A DNA stretch of 64,000 nucleotides from Chitinophagales bacterium. GTDB lineage: Bacteria > Bacteroidota > Bacteroidia > Chitinophagales > Saprospiraceae. The translations under genes and the position numbers were made by a program. Below the pieces are notes generated by a model that was not told where the DNA came from, made no database searches, and saw nothing but the letters and a program-made list of their open reading frames with translations. Shown here one piece after another: positions 42,380-51,136 of this stretch. Each line of letters starts with the position of its first letter. Position 1 is the first letter of the stretch. The stretch lies in contig JAAFJT010000006.1 of assembly GCA_013298955.1 (NCBI GenBank), forward strand, positions 1-64,000, given 5' to 3'.

Positions 42380-43738
42380 TTACAAAGCATCAGCAATCCA
42401 TTTGTCCCTATCATCCGCCAATTGCCAAACCGCACCGCCATTTTCTAAACTCGTAAACATGGGCATCCAATCACTCGGACCCGCCGATAAGGTCAAAATT
42501 TCATACCGACGCAATTGCAAAATAATGTCTAATGGATTTATCAAAACAGGACACGCTTCTACACACGCATTACAAGTCGTACACGCATGTAGTTCCTCCG
42601 ACGAAATATAATCAAAGAGACTCCGCCCATCCTCAAAATTTTCTTTGGATAATGACATGCCTTCTGTATAAATTTCTGGATTTATCAACCGAACATCACA
42701 AGAATCTAATTTTTTGCCTACTTCCTCTGCCCTATCGCGCACATCCATCATAATTTTGCGCGGCGATAATTTTTTTCCTGTCAAATTCGCAGGACATTCC
42801 GCCGTACACCGCCCGCATTCGGTACACGTATAAGCATCCATAATATTTTTCCAACTCAATGAAGTCACGTCTTTTGCCCCAAACATAGGCATTTCGGCGG
42901 TTTCAGCAGGTGGATTTTCAACGTCGAAACCCATCATACTGCGCACTTCATTCATAATCGCGGGCATATTTTCCATTTGCCCTTTTGGATTCAAGTGCGC
43001 AAAAAAGGTGTTTGGAAAGGCTAATATAATGTGTAAATGTTTAGAAAAAGGCAAATAATTGAGGAAAACAAAGACCATCCCAAGATGCAGCCACCAGCCA
43101 AATCGCTCGACAAATACCAATAAATGACCATCCCAATTGCTGAATAAAGCAGGTCCGAGCCAGCCACTAACCGCAAAAAAGCCTGTATGATGGTAATTTT
43201 CTGGATATTTTACTTGCAAAACAGTGTCTGCACAATTCATGGAAAAGATAGCAGTTATTAAAATTATTTCAAATATCAATATCAAGGCGGCATCGATACG
43301 CGGAAAACCTGCTAATTCTGGTTTTTGAAACCTTTCGACCTTTAAAAAATAGCGTCTTGCCAAAAACGCAATCGTTACAAAAAAGGTCAAAAGCGATAAA
43401 ATTTCAATAAAACTGATGATAATTGGGTACAAAACGCCCAAATAAGGGGCAAAAAATCGGTGTACCCCGAAGCTACCGTCTATAAAAATTTCTAATAACT
43501 CAATTTGAGTGATAACAAAAGAAACGTATATCACTAAGTGTAATACCGCAGGAATCCAATTTTTAAACATTTTCTTTTGCCCAAACGCAATGAGCAAGAC
43601 GTTTTTCCACCGCAACGTGGTATCGCCTTCAATGAGTTCATCCTTACCGAGTAAGATATTACGACGAACTTTCATAAAATTGTTCCATGCCTTACCAACC
43701 AAATAAATGGTGAGTAGAATAAATATTGCTTGAGCCAT
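42380..43738 (-). CDS. Membrane 4Fe-4S protein, heterodisulfide-reductase-subunit-like
   Basis: Five to six membrane helices in the first 230 residues resemble the heme-b-type membrane subunits. Two ferredoxin-like clusters follow: CTECGRCTAECPANL (near 310) and CTTCNACVEACPVLI (near 400), each CxxCxxCxxxC. Such proteins pass electrons between the quinone pool and a CCG-domain (HdrB-like) partner, which would normally be the next gene but is absent here; it may have been separated. The ATG at 43738 is preferred to the track's TTG, giving 452 residues. Function beyond electron transfer is inference. Confidence 0.82.
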   Translation of the reverse strand: MAQAIFILLTIYLVGKAWNNFMKVRRNILLGKDELIEGDTTLRWKNVLLIAFGQKKMFKNWIPAVLHLVIYVSFVITQIELLEIFIDGSFGVHRFFAPYLGVLYPIIISFIEILSLLTFFVTIAFLARRYFLKVERFQKPELAGFPRIDAALILIFEIILITAIFSMNCADTVLQVKYPENYHHTGFFAVSGWLGPALFSNWDGHLLVFVERFGWWLHLGMVFVFLNYLPFSKHLHIILAFPNTFFAHLNPKGQMENMPAIMNEVRSMMGFDVENPPAETAEMPMFGAKDVTSLSWKNIMDAYTCTECGRCTAECPANLTGKKLSPRKIMMDVRDRAEEVGKKLDSCDVRLINPEIYTEGMSLSKENFEDGRSLFDYISSEELHACTTCNACVEACPVLINPLDIILQLRRYEILTLSAGPSDWMPMFTSLENGGAVWQLADDRDKWIADAL

Positions 43739-43855
43739 ATGCAAACATTGATTAAGATGAATCGGATAATGCGGTAAATTTAGTTGTTTTGAATGGTTTA
43801 AAAAGGTTTTTTATGCTTTTTTTATGAAACAAGTCAAAAAAACGTTGAAGGTGGT

Positions 43856-43863
43856 TATTTTTG
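43856..43863 (+). promoter_or_regulatory. -7 element of the phosphoribosyltransferase gene
   Basis: TATTTTTG matches TAnnTTTG and gives a leader of about 70 nt. No properly spaced -33 was seen. Confidence 0.4.
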
Positions 43864-43939
43864 CGGGCGAAATGGGTTATCCGTTTTGCAAACCATTCGC
43901 ATTTGATTTTTTATTTTTAAAACAAGAAAATTAAAATAA

Positions 43940-44437
43940 ATGAAAATTTTAACAGAAAAACAAATTCAGCAAAAGATAAAACGGCTAACCATAGAAATTT
44001 TAGAACATAATTTCGATGCCGATGAAATTATTTTGGCGGGCATCAATAATAATGGATTGGAATTTGCGCAATTGTTGATGAATGAATTGGTAAATTGGCA
44101 AACGGCGATTCCGATTACGTTGACGCGCATTCGGTTGAGTCCTGCGGAGCCATTGAATAATCCCATTTTTATCGAAATGCCTTTGCAACAGCTTGAAAAT
44201 AAAGTAGTTATCATTTGTGACGATGTGGCAAATACAGGGCGAACCGTGTTTTACGCGCTGCAACCGTTGATGGCGATTTTGCCGAAAAAGGTGGAAGTTG
44301 CCGTTTTGGTGGATAGAAAACATAAAATGTTTCCGATTACGCCCGATTATGTCGGTCTGTCTTTGGCTACCACTTTAAAGGAAAATATCGAAGTTCAATT
44401 AAAAAATGTAGCCGAGATAGCAGTTTATTTAAAATAA
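43940..44437 (+). CDS. PRTase-fold phosphoribosyltransferase (PyrR-like)
   Basis: The PRPP-binding motif VVIICDDVANTGRTVFYA is a textbook type I phosphoribosyltransferase signature. The N-terminal helix-strand region (EIILAGINNNGLEFAQLL) and the C-terminal VLVDRKHKMFPITPDYVGLSL resemble PyrR (uracil PRTase and pyrimidine regulator) more than Hpt. At 165 residues it fits. It would salvage a base using PRPP in the cytosol, possibly regulating pyrimidine genes. No pyr operon is adjacent. Confidence 0.82.
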   Translation: MKILTEKQIQQKIKRLTIEILEHNFDADEIILAGINNNGLEFAQLLMNELVNWQTAIPITLTRIRLSPAEPLNNPIFIEMPLQQLENKVVIICDDVANTGRTVFYALQPLMAILPKKVEVAVLVDRKHKMFPITPDYVGLSLATTLKENIEVQLKNVAEIAVYLK

Positions 44438-44480
44438 TTTGTTTTAAATAATTTAAAAATAAAAAATATATCGAAAAATA

Positions 44481-44512
44481 AAGTTCGTAGAGGTTTAAAC
44501 CTCTACGAACTT
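44481..44512. repeat. Family C-like perfect palindrome
   Basis: AAGTTCGTAGAGGTTT and AAACCTCTACGAACTT form a 32-bp perfect palindrome with no loop. The GAGGTT/AACCTC core matches family C while the outer stem differs but stays paired. It lies in the gap between two same-strand genes, ending 12 nt before the next ATG. Confidence 0.9.
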
Positions 44513-44524
44513 CGGTACCAAATT

Positions 44525-44983
44525 ATGTTATTAGAAATTGATTTTTTAAAATATAAATCTTTTTTGAAATTTAAACGGGCAAGTGACGCAACAACCCATA
44601 TTTATGACCCGATTCGACGCAAATATTTGGTTTTACAACCTGAAGAATTAGTTCGACAGTTCGTATTACAATATTTAAATCTTGAAAAAAAATATCCATT
44701 CAAACAAATTCGCACAGAAAAAAGTTTGATTATCAATGAATTACAAAAAAGATGTGATATTTTGATTTATGATAAGCAGATTCAACCCTATCTGTTAGTG
44801 GAGTGCAAAGCGGCTCATATTCCGATTGACCAAGCCGTTTTTGAACAAATTGCGCGGTATAATCTCGTCTTGCAAGTACCTTATTTGTTGGTGACGAATG
44901 GTTTACAAACCTATTGTTGTGAAATGAATTATGAAAAACAATCTTTTAGATTCCTCGCCGCTATTCCCATTTGCGATTTTTAG
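44525..44983 (+). CDS. Stand-alone HsdR N-terminal-like PD-(D/E)XK protein
   Basis: This 152-residue protein matches the N-terminal domain of type I restriction R subunits: VRQFVLQYLNLEKKYPFKQI, then RCDILIYD and PYLLVECKAAHIPI, giving the Asp and Glu-x-Lys of a PD-(D/E)XK nuclease. No helicase domain or hsdM/hsdS genes are present, and such stand-alone proteins are widespread in Bacteroidota. The function is unknown; a DNA-repair or housekeeping nuclease role is more likely than restriction. The ATG lies just after the palindrome. Confidence 0.82.
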   Translation: MLLEIDFLKYKSFLKFKRASDATTHIYDPIRRKYLVLQPEELVRQFVLQYLNLEKKYPFKQIRTEKSLIINELQKRCDILIYDKQIQPYLLVECKAAHIPIDQAVFEQIARYNLVLQVPYLLVTNGLQTYCCEMNYEKQSFRFLAAIPICDF

Positions 44984-45190
44984 GCTAAAAATTATATTTT
45001 ATAAAATTGAATATTTTACAATAATATTTGGTTTTTTAAAATAAGGATTTTTCATACTACCTAAAAATCATTATTTTAGGGTAGTTATGTAAAATAAATC
45101 AATAAATATTTTTTTTATTTGTAAAATGCCTCTATCTTAGCATGGTAATTCTTGTGTAATAAAAAACATAGTTTTTGGGGTTTTAGTTGG

Positions 45191-45235
45191 AAGGTTTAAG
45201 AACCGTAGTAATACGATTCTTAAACCTTTTTTTTT
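45191..45235 (+). terminator. Intrinsic terminator with long U tract
   Basis: AAGGTTTAAGAACCG and CGATTCTTAAACCTT pair (one mismatch) around an 8-nt loop and are followed by nine T. It terminates plus-strand transcription, about 210 nt past the HsdR-like stop; the wide gap before it shows no ORF. Confidence 0.8.
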
Positions 45236-46121
45236 ATAGGAAATTCGGGTTCTTAAATTCAGGGTTCGGATACTTGTAAAAGCCTTCACCTGTCTTTACG
45301 CCTAACTTACCTTGTTCAACATATTGTTTCAAAAGATTTGCAAAACGCACACTTTTGGAATCTTTGCGCGGACTCACCACATGCCAAGCCGTATCCAGTC
45401 CAATCTGGTCAAGCATGCCAAAAATACCTATATTACTTTTCATATTGCCCATCCAAGAACGGTCAATATCTTGAATACTGCCGACATCGCGGGTTTTCAA
45501 ATCGCCCGCCGCCCCAATCAAGGCAACTAACATGGCATTATAAAGGTAACCAGGCGATTCATTTTGGATAAAAACAGGGGTTTGATGGATGATTTTGCCA
45601 AAATCCATCAATAAATCCACCACCCAAGTCGCCGTTGTGGGATGCGGCATCACATCGACCACGTTTGCATGAAAAACATCATGAAAGTGAAAAGCGCAAA
45701 AACGGTCGGGCGCACCCGATTCTGTGGCAAATTGAGAAGGCAATAAGTAAGATGTATTCGTTGTCAACACCGTTTTAGATTCAAAAAGCGGCGCAAATTC
45801 AACATAAAGTTTCTTTTTCAAGTCTGGATTTTCAGTCACCGACTCACTCATAAAATCGGCATCTGCAACAGCTAATTTTTTATCTGTTGTAGTCACAATC
45901 CGTTTTTTCGCTTCGATAGCTTGCAACTCCGTACATTGTTGGCTTTTAATCAATGTTTTCAAAATTTTATCTTGAAAAACAAGGGCTGTATCCAATTGTT
46001 TTTGTTGAAGGTCATACATTTTGACTTGAAAACCATCTAACGCACAACGCAAGCCAATCCGCAAACCAAGCGTACCGCTTCCAATAATTAAAACATTTTT
46101 AATATCTGATACTTGACGCAT
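45234..46121 (-). CDS. 3-hydroxyacyl-CoA dehydrogenase
   Basis: The NAD-binding Rossmann motif is VLIIGSGTLGLRIGLRCA. The catalytic region FHFHDVFHANVVDVMPHPTT and the NESPGYLYNAMLVALIGAA stretch match the short-chain 3-hydroxybutyryl-CoA dehydrogenase family. It oxidises 3-hydroxyacyl-CoA to the 3-keto form in beta-oxidation or butanoate metabolism. At 295 residues it is the single-domain length, without a fused enoyl-CoA hydratase. It has its own promoter and no partner beta-oxidation genes nearby. Confidence 0.88.
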   Translation of the reverse strand: MRQVSDIKNVLIIGSGTLGLRIGLRCALDGFQVKMYDLQQKQLDTALVFQDKILKTLIKSQQCTELQAIEAKKRIVTTTDKKLAVADADFMSESVTENPDLKKKLYVEFAPLFESKTVLTTNTSYLLPSQFATESGAPDRFCAFHFHDVFHANVVDVMPHPTTATWVVDLLMDFGKIIHQTPVFIQNESPGYLYNAMLVALIGAAGDLKTRDVGSIQDIDRSWMGNMKSNIGIFGMLDQIGLDTAWHVVSPRKDSKSVRFANLLKQYVEQGKLGVKTGEGFYKYPNPEFKNPNFL

Positions 46122-46153
46122 ATGAAATATACTTTTTTTTTAAAAATTAAAAA

Positions 46154-46161
46154 CAAAGTTA
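46154..46161 (-). promoter_or_regulatory. -7 element of the hydroxyacyl-CoA dehydrogenase gene
   Basis: TAACTTTG on the minus strand fits TAnnTTTG and predicts a leader of about 25 nt. Confidence 0.45.
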
Positions 46162-46212
46162 CGAAAATTGTAATGGCTACAACCTATTTTGAAAAATAAC
46201 TTGGGAGTTGAG

Positions 46213-46319
46213 AGCGAATTGGAACGCGGATGATGCAGATTGGGCGGATTTGCACGGATTTTTTTTAAAAATCCGTACAAATCCGCCCAATCTGCGTCAT
46301 CCGCGTTCCAATTGTATCG
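46213..46319. repeat. Family A palindromic element, copy A4 (short loop)
   Basis: Nearly perfect 47-bp arms; the left reads AACGCGGAT, GATGCAGAT, TGGGCGGAT, TTGCACGGAT, and the right mirrors it (ATCCGCCCAATCTGCGTCAT). There is almost no loop, and no C hairpin is inserted. It is the shortest A copy and probably shows the basic unit. Confidence 0.95.
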
Positions 46320-46325
46320 AAAAAC

Positions 46326-47309
46326 TTAAAAATACAATCCATGTCCTTTTATTTTCGGACCTAATTGCAAAGTGGGCATCGGTACTTTTACGTAATTCAT
46401 GGAATGAAAAACCAATTTCCAAAATTTCTTTTTGGGTTTAAACAATTTTTCCAAATTTATATCGGGTGCAAGGTAGATTTCCCATTTGCCACCTTCCCCT
46501 GCGCCTGTCAGATTCCAACTATCCGCTTCTATACCAAAACCCACTGCTAAATTGAGCCAATCAGGAACCCATGCTATTTTTTCACGAGTCAAATAACGCA
46601 AACTCGTTGATACCCAATACGTTTGATTTAAATAATCGTCTGGGTCAAAAATGGTTACTTTTGCACCTCGGGAATCAAAGTATTTAGTACTGCGCTGCCA
46701 ATAACTCATTTTAAAATCCGTCTCTCGCAATAATTCTGAATGCAAACGCCCCACATACAGCAAACCACCCAAGCTGCCCGTAGTCACATCGCCCAAACTA
46801 AAACCCCAATTCGGTGCAAATCCATCCTTTAATTCAACTGCCATTTGCACGCCCGCAGCCATCGCAAAACCGTACCAAGCCGCTTCCTTTTCATTGAAAG
46901 TCAACTCTTTAAATACGCCTCTGTAAAAATCGGCTCCCCAAACACCACCCATAAAATGCCCAAACTTATCTAAATTATTCGCATATTTATAATCTCGATT
47001 AAAATCAAAATGAAAGTTCGTCGGTTTATCACCCCACCAAAGATGCTTCATCAATACATAGGTACTCACCCCAATCACCGCCGCACTGCCGCCAACCACA
47101 ATAGGCGCGTATTTGCGTTTTTTAAATCGGTCTAAAAAACAAGGCACGATACTATCCGAAAAGCGGTCTTGCAATATGTTTTGTGCAGGGTCATATTGTT
47201 TTAAATCATATAAAGTCGGTAATTTGACAGGCTGATTCAAAGTAAGTGATTGTGCGAAACTCGCTGTTCCAATGAAAAGTGACAGCAATACTGTCGAAAA
47301 TGGCTTCAT
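46326..47309 (-). CDS. DUF2279 (YfiM-like) exported protein
   Basis: A signal peptide (MKPFSTVLLSLFIGTASFAQ) starts the protein when the start is placed at Met 20 of the track ORF. A hydrophobic stretch (YAPIVVGGSAAVIGVSTYVL), DKFGHFMGGVWGADFYRG, EAAWYGFAMAAGVQMAVELKDG and GDVTTGSLGGLLY follow, the motifs of the DUF2279/YfiM family. At 327 residues it carries a C-terminal part typical of Bacteroidota homologues. It is probably an outer-membrane-associated protein of unknown function. Confidence 0.78.
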   Translation of the reverse strand: MKPFSTVLLSLFIGTASFAQSLTLNQPVKLPTLYDLKQYDPAQNILQDRFSDSIVPCFLDRFKKRKYAPIVVGGSAAVIGVSTYVLMKHLWWGDKPTNFHFDFNRDYKYANNLDKFGHFMGGVWGADFYRGVFKELTFNEKEAAWYGFAMAAGVQMAVELKDGFAPNWGFSLGDVTTGSLGGLLYVGRLHSELLRETDFKMSYWQRSTKYFDSRGAKVTIFDPDDYLNQTYWVSTSLRYLTREKIAWVPDWLNLAVGFGIEADSWNLTGAGEGGKWEIYLAPDINLEKLFKPKKKFWKLVFHSMNYVKVPMPTLQLGPKIKGHGLYF

Positions 47310-47538
47310 GATTTCAATAATTTGGATTAAAAAAATTAGATTTTTAGAATGATTCTGTTTATTCAAAAGGGTTTTTCCAACATTTGTTATTTTTATAAAT
47401 ACTTAAAATGATTAAAATGTGACATGACAATTTTGGATTTCAAAAATTAAAAGAAAAGTTCCACAAATATTTGTAAAACTTAGCGTAATTTCGCCGCTTG
47501 TTGATAAAATTTAGACTCATTTAGACGTATATTTTTTA

Positions 47539-47586
47539 GGATTCATTGTTATATTGTTGGCAATCCAACAATACAACAATGAATCC
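47539..47586. repeat. Hairpin in a divergent intergenic region
   Basis: GGATTCATTGTTATATTGTTGG and CCAACAATACAACAATGAATCC pair with one mismatch around CAAT. The gap 47310-47672 lies between divergent genes (the DUF2279 gene and rluD), so this is not a terminator; it may be regulatory or a further palindrome family. The rest of the gap is AT-rich without a clear promoter. Confidence 0.8.
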
Positions 47587-47672
47587 CAAAAATCCATCCC
47601 TAAAAAAGAGGTTTCTAAAATCATAGTCAACTAATAGTTAATGCTTAAAACAATAAAATTCATACTCTTAAC

Positions 47673-48767
47673 ATGGAGCAGGAAGATTTACACAACCAAC
47701 ATACTATTGTCAACCAAACGAGTGACAATCAAGGCGGTGGCGAACAATCCGATGATTTATTTGAACATCACCGTATTGTAACCGATAAAGGGCAGTCGCA
47801 ATATCGGATTGATAAGTTTCTAATGGACAGAATCGCACAAGTCTCACGCAATAAAATTCAAAATGCGATTCGAGCAGGTTCTGTTTTGGTTGATGGATTA
47901 GAAATAAAACCCAATTATAAAGTTCGTCCAAATCAAACGATTACGGTGACACTCGCACATCCGCCTGCAAGTGATTACATCGAGCCGCAAAAAATGGATT
48001 TGAACATTGTGTTTGAAGATGAGGATGTGATGATTATTAATAAGCCGCCCGGTTTGGTCGTTCATCCGGGTTTGGGCAATCCTGACCACACGCTTTTGAA
48101 CGGTTTAATGTATTATTTTCGGGAAAAATATGGCGAAGTCCCACCTGATAGTGATGGACAACGCCCTTATTTGGTGCATCGGATTGACAAAGATACGAGT
48201 GGTTTGTTGCTTGTTGCGAAAAATGAGTATGCGATGTCGCGTTTGGCAAAACAATTTTTTGACCATAGTATTCAAAGAACCTATCATGCGTTGGTTTGGG
48301 GGCAACCCGATGTATTGGCAGGAACGATTCATGTGAATGTTGGGCGTGACCCAAATGAACGGTTGTTGATTAAGGCGTTTCCAGAAGGGGATGAAGGGAA
48401 AGTGGCGATTACGCATTATCGGGTTTTGGAGGCGATGTATTATGTGAGTTTGGTGGAGTGTAATTTGGAGACGGGACGGACGCATCAGATTCGTGTACAT
48501 ATGAAACATATGGGACATCCGTTGTTTATGGATGGGCGTTATGGCGGTGATGAAATATTGAAAGGTACGGTTTTCACCAAGTATAAACAATTCGTTCTCA
48601 ATTGTTTCCGTACAATTCCGCGTCAAGCGTTGCATGCTAAAACATTGGGTTTTGTCCATCCAACGACGAATGAAAAAATGTTTTTTGATTCAGAATTGCC
48701 TGCCGATTTTGGAGGTGTTTTGAAAAAATGGAGAGATTATTTAACTTATCGGAAGCAATTATTATAA
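47673..48767 (+). CDS. rluD: Large-subunit rRNA pseudouridine synthase RluD
   Basis: RluD makes pseudouridines in helix 69 of 23S rRNA. An acidic Gln-rich N-terminal tail precedes an S4 RNA-binding domain (RIDKFLMDRIAQVSRNKIQNAI, VLVDGLEIKPNYKV), then the RluA-type catalytic domain with HRIDKDTSGLLLVAK (catalytic Asp) and ETGRTHQIRVHMKHMGHPL. At 364 residues it is complete. The gene ends just before a family A palindrome that separates it from a DUF1415 gene. Confidence 0.93.
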   Translation: MEQEDLHNQHTIVNQTSDNQGGGEQSDDLFEHHRIVTDKGQSQYRIDKFLMDRIAQVSRNKIQNAIRAGSVLVDGLEIKPNYKVRPNQTITVTLAHPPASDYIEPQKMDLNIVFEDEDVMIINKPPGLVVHPGLGNPDHTLLNGLMYYFREKYGEVPPDSDGQRPYLVHRIDKDTSGLLLVAKNEYAMSRLAKQFFDHSIQRTYHALVWGQPDVLAGTIHVNVGRDPNERLLIKAFPEGDEGKVAITHYRVLEAMYYVSLVECNLETGRTHQIRVHMKHMGHPLFMDGRYGGDEILKGTVFTKYKQFVLNCFRTIPRQALHAKTLGFVHPTTNEKMFFDSELPADFGGVLKKWRDYLTYRKQLL

Positions 48768-48773
48768 AACGTT

Positions 48774-48916
48774 GGATCTAATTGGAACGCGGATGACGCA
48801 GATTAGGCGGATTTACGCAGATTTTTATTTGTTTTAATAGTTAAGTATTCAAAATAAAAATCCGAAAATCCGTGTAAATCCGCCCAATCTGCGTTATCCG
48901 CGTTCCCATTGTATCC
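48774..48916. repeat. Family A palindromic element, copy A5
   Basis: Left units AACGCGGAT, GACGCAGAT, TAGGCGGAT, TTACGCAGAT; the right arm mirrors them with a few changes (GCGTTATCCGCG). The outer ends GGATCTAATTGG/CCCATTGTATCC resemble the other copies. Its right arm supplies the false TTG start of the next ORF. Confidence 0.92.
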
Positions 48917-48929
48917 TATTTTCAAAAAA

Positions 48930-49490
48930 ATGATGATAAATCACTCACAAACCATTCAAATTACGCAAGAATGGATACAACAATTTGTTATTGGTTTGAA
49001 CCTTTGTCCGTTTGCGAAACTGCCGTTTAAAATGGACAAAATTCGTTATACCGTTTTTGAGGGAAATGACCTTGAATCGTTTTTAAAAGCCATTTTGGAT
49101 GAATTAATGTTTTTAAAAGATTCAGAGGCGACGGTTTGCGAGACGAGTTTGCTGATACATCCCGAAATTTTTAATGATTTTACCGAATATTGGGATTTTC
49201 AAGAGGTTGTTGAGGAGATTTTGGAAGAAGCAGATTTGGATGGCGTGATTCAAGTGGCTACTTTTCACCCCGATTACCAATTTGCAGATACGCGCAAAAC
49301 ATCGCCTGAGAATTATACGAATCGTTCGCCTTTTCCAATGTTGCACTTTTTGCGGGAGGACTCAGTGACCAAAGCAGTGGATACCTATCCCGATATAGAC
49401 GACATTCCTGAACATAACATTCGCAGAATGAACGATTTAGGTATTTTTAAAATTAAAAATATGTTGAATGACATTATCGGAAAGAATTGA
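48930..49490 (+). CDS. DUF1415 family protein
   Basis: The signature WIQQFVIGLNLCPFAKLPF, followed by LLIHPEIFNDFTEYWDF and ATFHPDYQFADT...ENYTNRSPFPMLHFLRE, is characteristic of DUF1415, a conserved cytosolic family of unknown function. The start is moved from TTG 48909 (inside the palindrome) to the double ATG at 48930, giving 186 residues. It overlaps the LuxC-type reductase by 23 nt, suggesting co-expression and perhaps a shared pathway; nth follows immediately. Confidence 0.88.
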   Translation: MMINHSQTIQITQEWIQQFVIGLNLCPFAKLPFKMDKIRYTVFEGNDLESFLKAILDELMFLKDSEATVCETSLLIHPEIFNDFTEYWDFQEVVEEILEEADLDGVIQVATFHPDYQFADTRKTSPENYTNRSPFPMLHFLREDSVTKAVDTYPDIDDIPEHNIRRMNDLGIFKIKNMLNDIIGKN

Positions 49491-50511
49491 AGCCTTAGCC
49501 TATTTAGGTCAATATTTGGCTGATGCACCAGATGAAAATTTGTTCGTTGCCATGCGCCGCAGTGAAGCGGCAAATGGATGGTTTACGCCTGCGAATATTC
49601 AAAATGCGTTGGAAGCGATTCGCGATGCTTTTTTGGATCAATCCAAATTAATCGCTTGGTCGAATCATTATAACATTGATAATCAATCTATTACACCTTC
49701 TAAAATCGTTGGATTGGTTTTGGCTGGCAATATTCCTTTGGTCGGATTCCATGATATTGTTTGCGTATTTATGGCGGGACATAAGGCAAAAGTGAAGTTA
49801 TCTGAAAAAGATAAATATTTATTACCACATTTATTGCGCGTCATGGCGGAAAAATATCCTGCTTCTGCGGCTTATTTTGAAACGACCGAAGGTTTTTTAC
49901 AACCTTTTGATGCCGTGATTGCAACAGGTAGTAATAATTCTGCCCGATATTTTGAATCGTATTTTGGTAAATATCCAAATATTATTCGGAAAAATAGAAA
50001 TGCTATTGCGGTCTTGACGGGTTTTGAAACGGAAGATGAGTTACAAGCATTAGGCAAAGATGTATTTCAATATTATGGATTGGGATGTCGCAATGTTTCC
50101 AAATTATATTTGCCGCGTGATTATGATTTTGTGCCTTTGTTGACGGCTTTGCACGAATATAATGGAGTTGTTATGAATCATAAATATAAAAATAATTTTG
50201 ACCATAATTATTCTTTATTGATTTTAAATCGCGTCGATTATAAAGCCAATGGTTGTATCTTAATGTCTGAAAATCAAGGGATTGCATCGCCGATTGCTTG
50301 TTTATATTACGAATATTATGATGATTTAAAAATCGTAGCATCTCAATTGGCAACCCGCCAAGATGTCATTCAATTGGCTATTTCTAAACAAAAAATTGGA
50401 AATATTCCGACGTTTGATTTTGGCGCGGCGCAAGCCCCTACCCTATCCGATTACGCGGATGGTGTGGATGTGATGGATTTTTTAACACATCAATTGCATA
50501 AAATTTTGTAA
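49468..50511 (+). CDS. LuxC-type acyl-CoA reductase
   Basis: This protein matches the LuxC/acyl-CoA reductase family (PF05893): VGLVLAGNIPLVGFHDIVCVF, then FDAVIATGSNNSARYF and YYGLGCRNVSKLYLP, which carries the likely catalytic Cys. It would reduce acyl-CoA to an aldehyde using NADPH. At 347 residues it is shorter than bioluminescence LuxC but typical for Bacteroidota versions. It overlaps DUF1415 by 23 nt and abuts nth (the stop and the next ATG are adjacent), so the three form an operon. The physiological substrate is unknown. Confidence 0.85.
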   Translation: MTLSERIEALAYLGQYLADAPDENLFVAMRRSEAANGWFTPANIQNALEAIRDAFLDQSKLIAWSNHYNIDNQSITPSKIVGLVLAGNIPLVGFHDIVCVFMAGHKAKVKLSEKDKYLLPHLLRVMAEKYPASAAYFETTEGFLQPFDAVIATGSNNSARYFESYFGKYPNIIRKNRNAIAVLTGFETEDELQALGKDVFQYYGLGCRNVSKLYLPRDYDFVPLLTALHEYNGVVMNHKYKNNFDHNYSLLILNRVDYKANGCILMSENQGIASPIACLYYEYYDDLKIVASQLATRQDVIQLAISKQKIGNIPTFDFGAAQAPTLSDYADGVDVMDFLTHQLHKIL

Positions 50512-51135
50512 ATGAGTGCTACAAAAGCGGCTCAAATTGCTGCAATTTTGGAAGATTTGTATCCTGAAACGCCGATTCCATTGGTGCATCAAGACCCGTA
50601 CACCTTATTAATAGCCGTTTTGCTGTCGGCGCAATGCACGGATGTGCGCGTCAATCAGGTCACTCCTACCCTATTTGCGAAAGCCGATTCGCCTCAAAAA
50701 ATGGTTCAAGTATCCGTAGAGGAAATTCGGGCTATCATTCGACCTTGTGGGTTGTCGCCGCGCAAATCTCAAGCGATTTATGATTTATCCCACATTTTGA
50801 TTGAAAAACATGGTGGAATCGTGCCTCAATCCTTTGAAGATTTGGAAAAATTGCCTTGTGTTGGTCATAAAACGGCTTCGGTAGTGATGTCGCAAGCCTT
50901 TGGCGTACCTGCATTTCCTGTTGATACGCACATTCATCGGTTGGCGCAACGATGGGGTTTGGCGAGTGGCAAAAATGTGGAAGATACCGAAAAATCACTT
51001 AAAAGCCTCTTTCCAATCGAAAAATGGAATAAATTGCATTTACAAATTATTTATTTTGGACGAGAATATTGTCCTGCACGCGGGCATAAAGTAGAACATT
51101 GTCCCATTTGCAAAGCATTTGCTCCTTTTACTTAA
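50512..51135 (+). CDS. nth: Endonuclease III
   Basis: Nth is a bifunctional DNA glycosylase/AP lyase for oxidised pyrimidines. The helix-hairpin-helix LPCVGHKTASVVMSQAFG carries the catalytic Lys, and VDTHIHRLAQRWGL the Asp. At 207 residues length is normal. The C-terminus, however, reads REYCPARGHKVEHCPICKAF: aligned to the usual Cx6CxxCx5C, the second ligand is Val and the fourth is Phe, so the 4Fe-4S cluster is probably absent. The ATG directly follows the reductase stop. Confidence 0.93.
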   Translation: MSATKAAQIAAILEDLYPETPIPLVHQDPYTLLIAVLLSAQCTDVRVNQVTPTLFAKADSPQKMVQVSVEEIRAIIRPCGLSPRKSQAIYDLSHILIEKHGGIVPQSFEDLEKLPCVGHKTASVVMSQAFGVPAFPVDTHIHRLAQRWGLASGKNVEDTEKSLKSLFPIEKWNKLHLQIIYFGREYCPARGHKVEHCPICKAFAPFT

Positions 51136-51136
51136 T

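Noticed and set aside
44525-44983. HsdR-like protein considered as part of a restriction-modification system
   Set aside because: No hsdM, hsdS or helicase domain is present, and stand-alone copies are common in the phylum.
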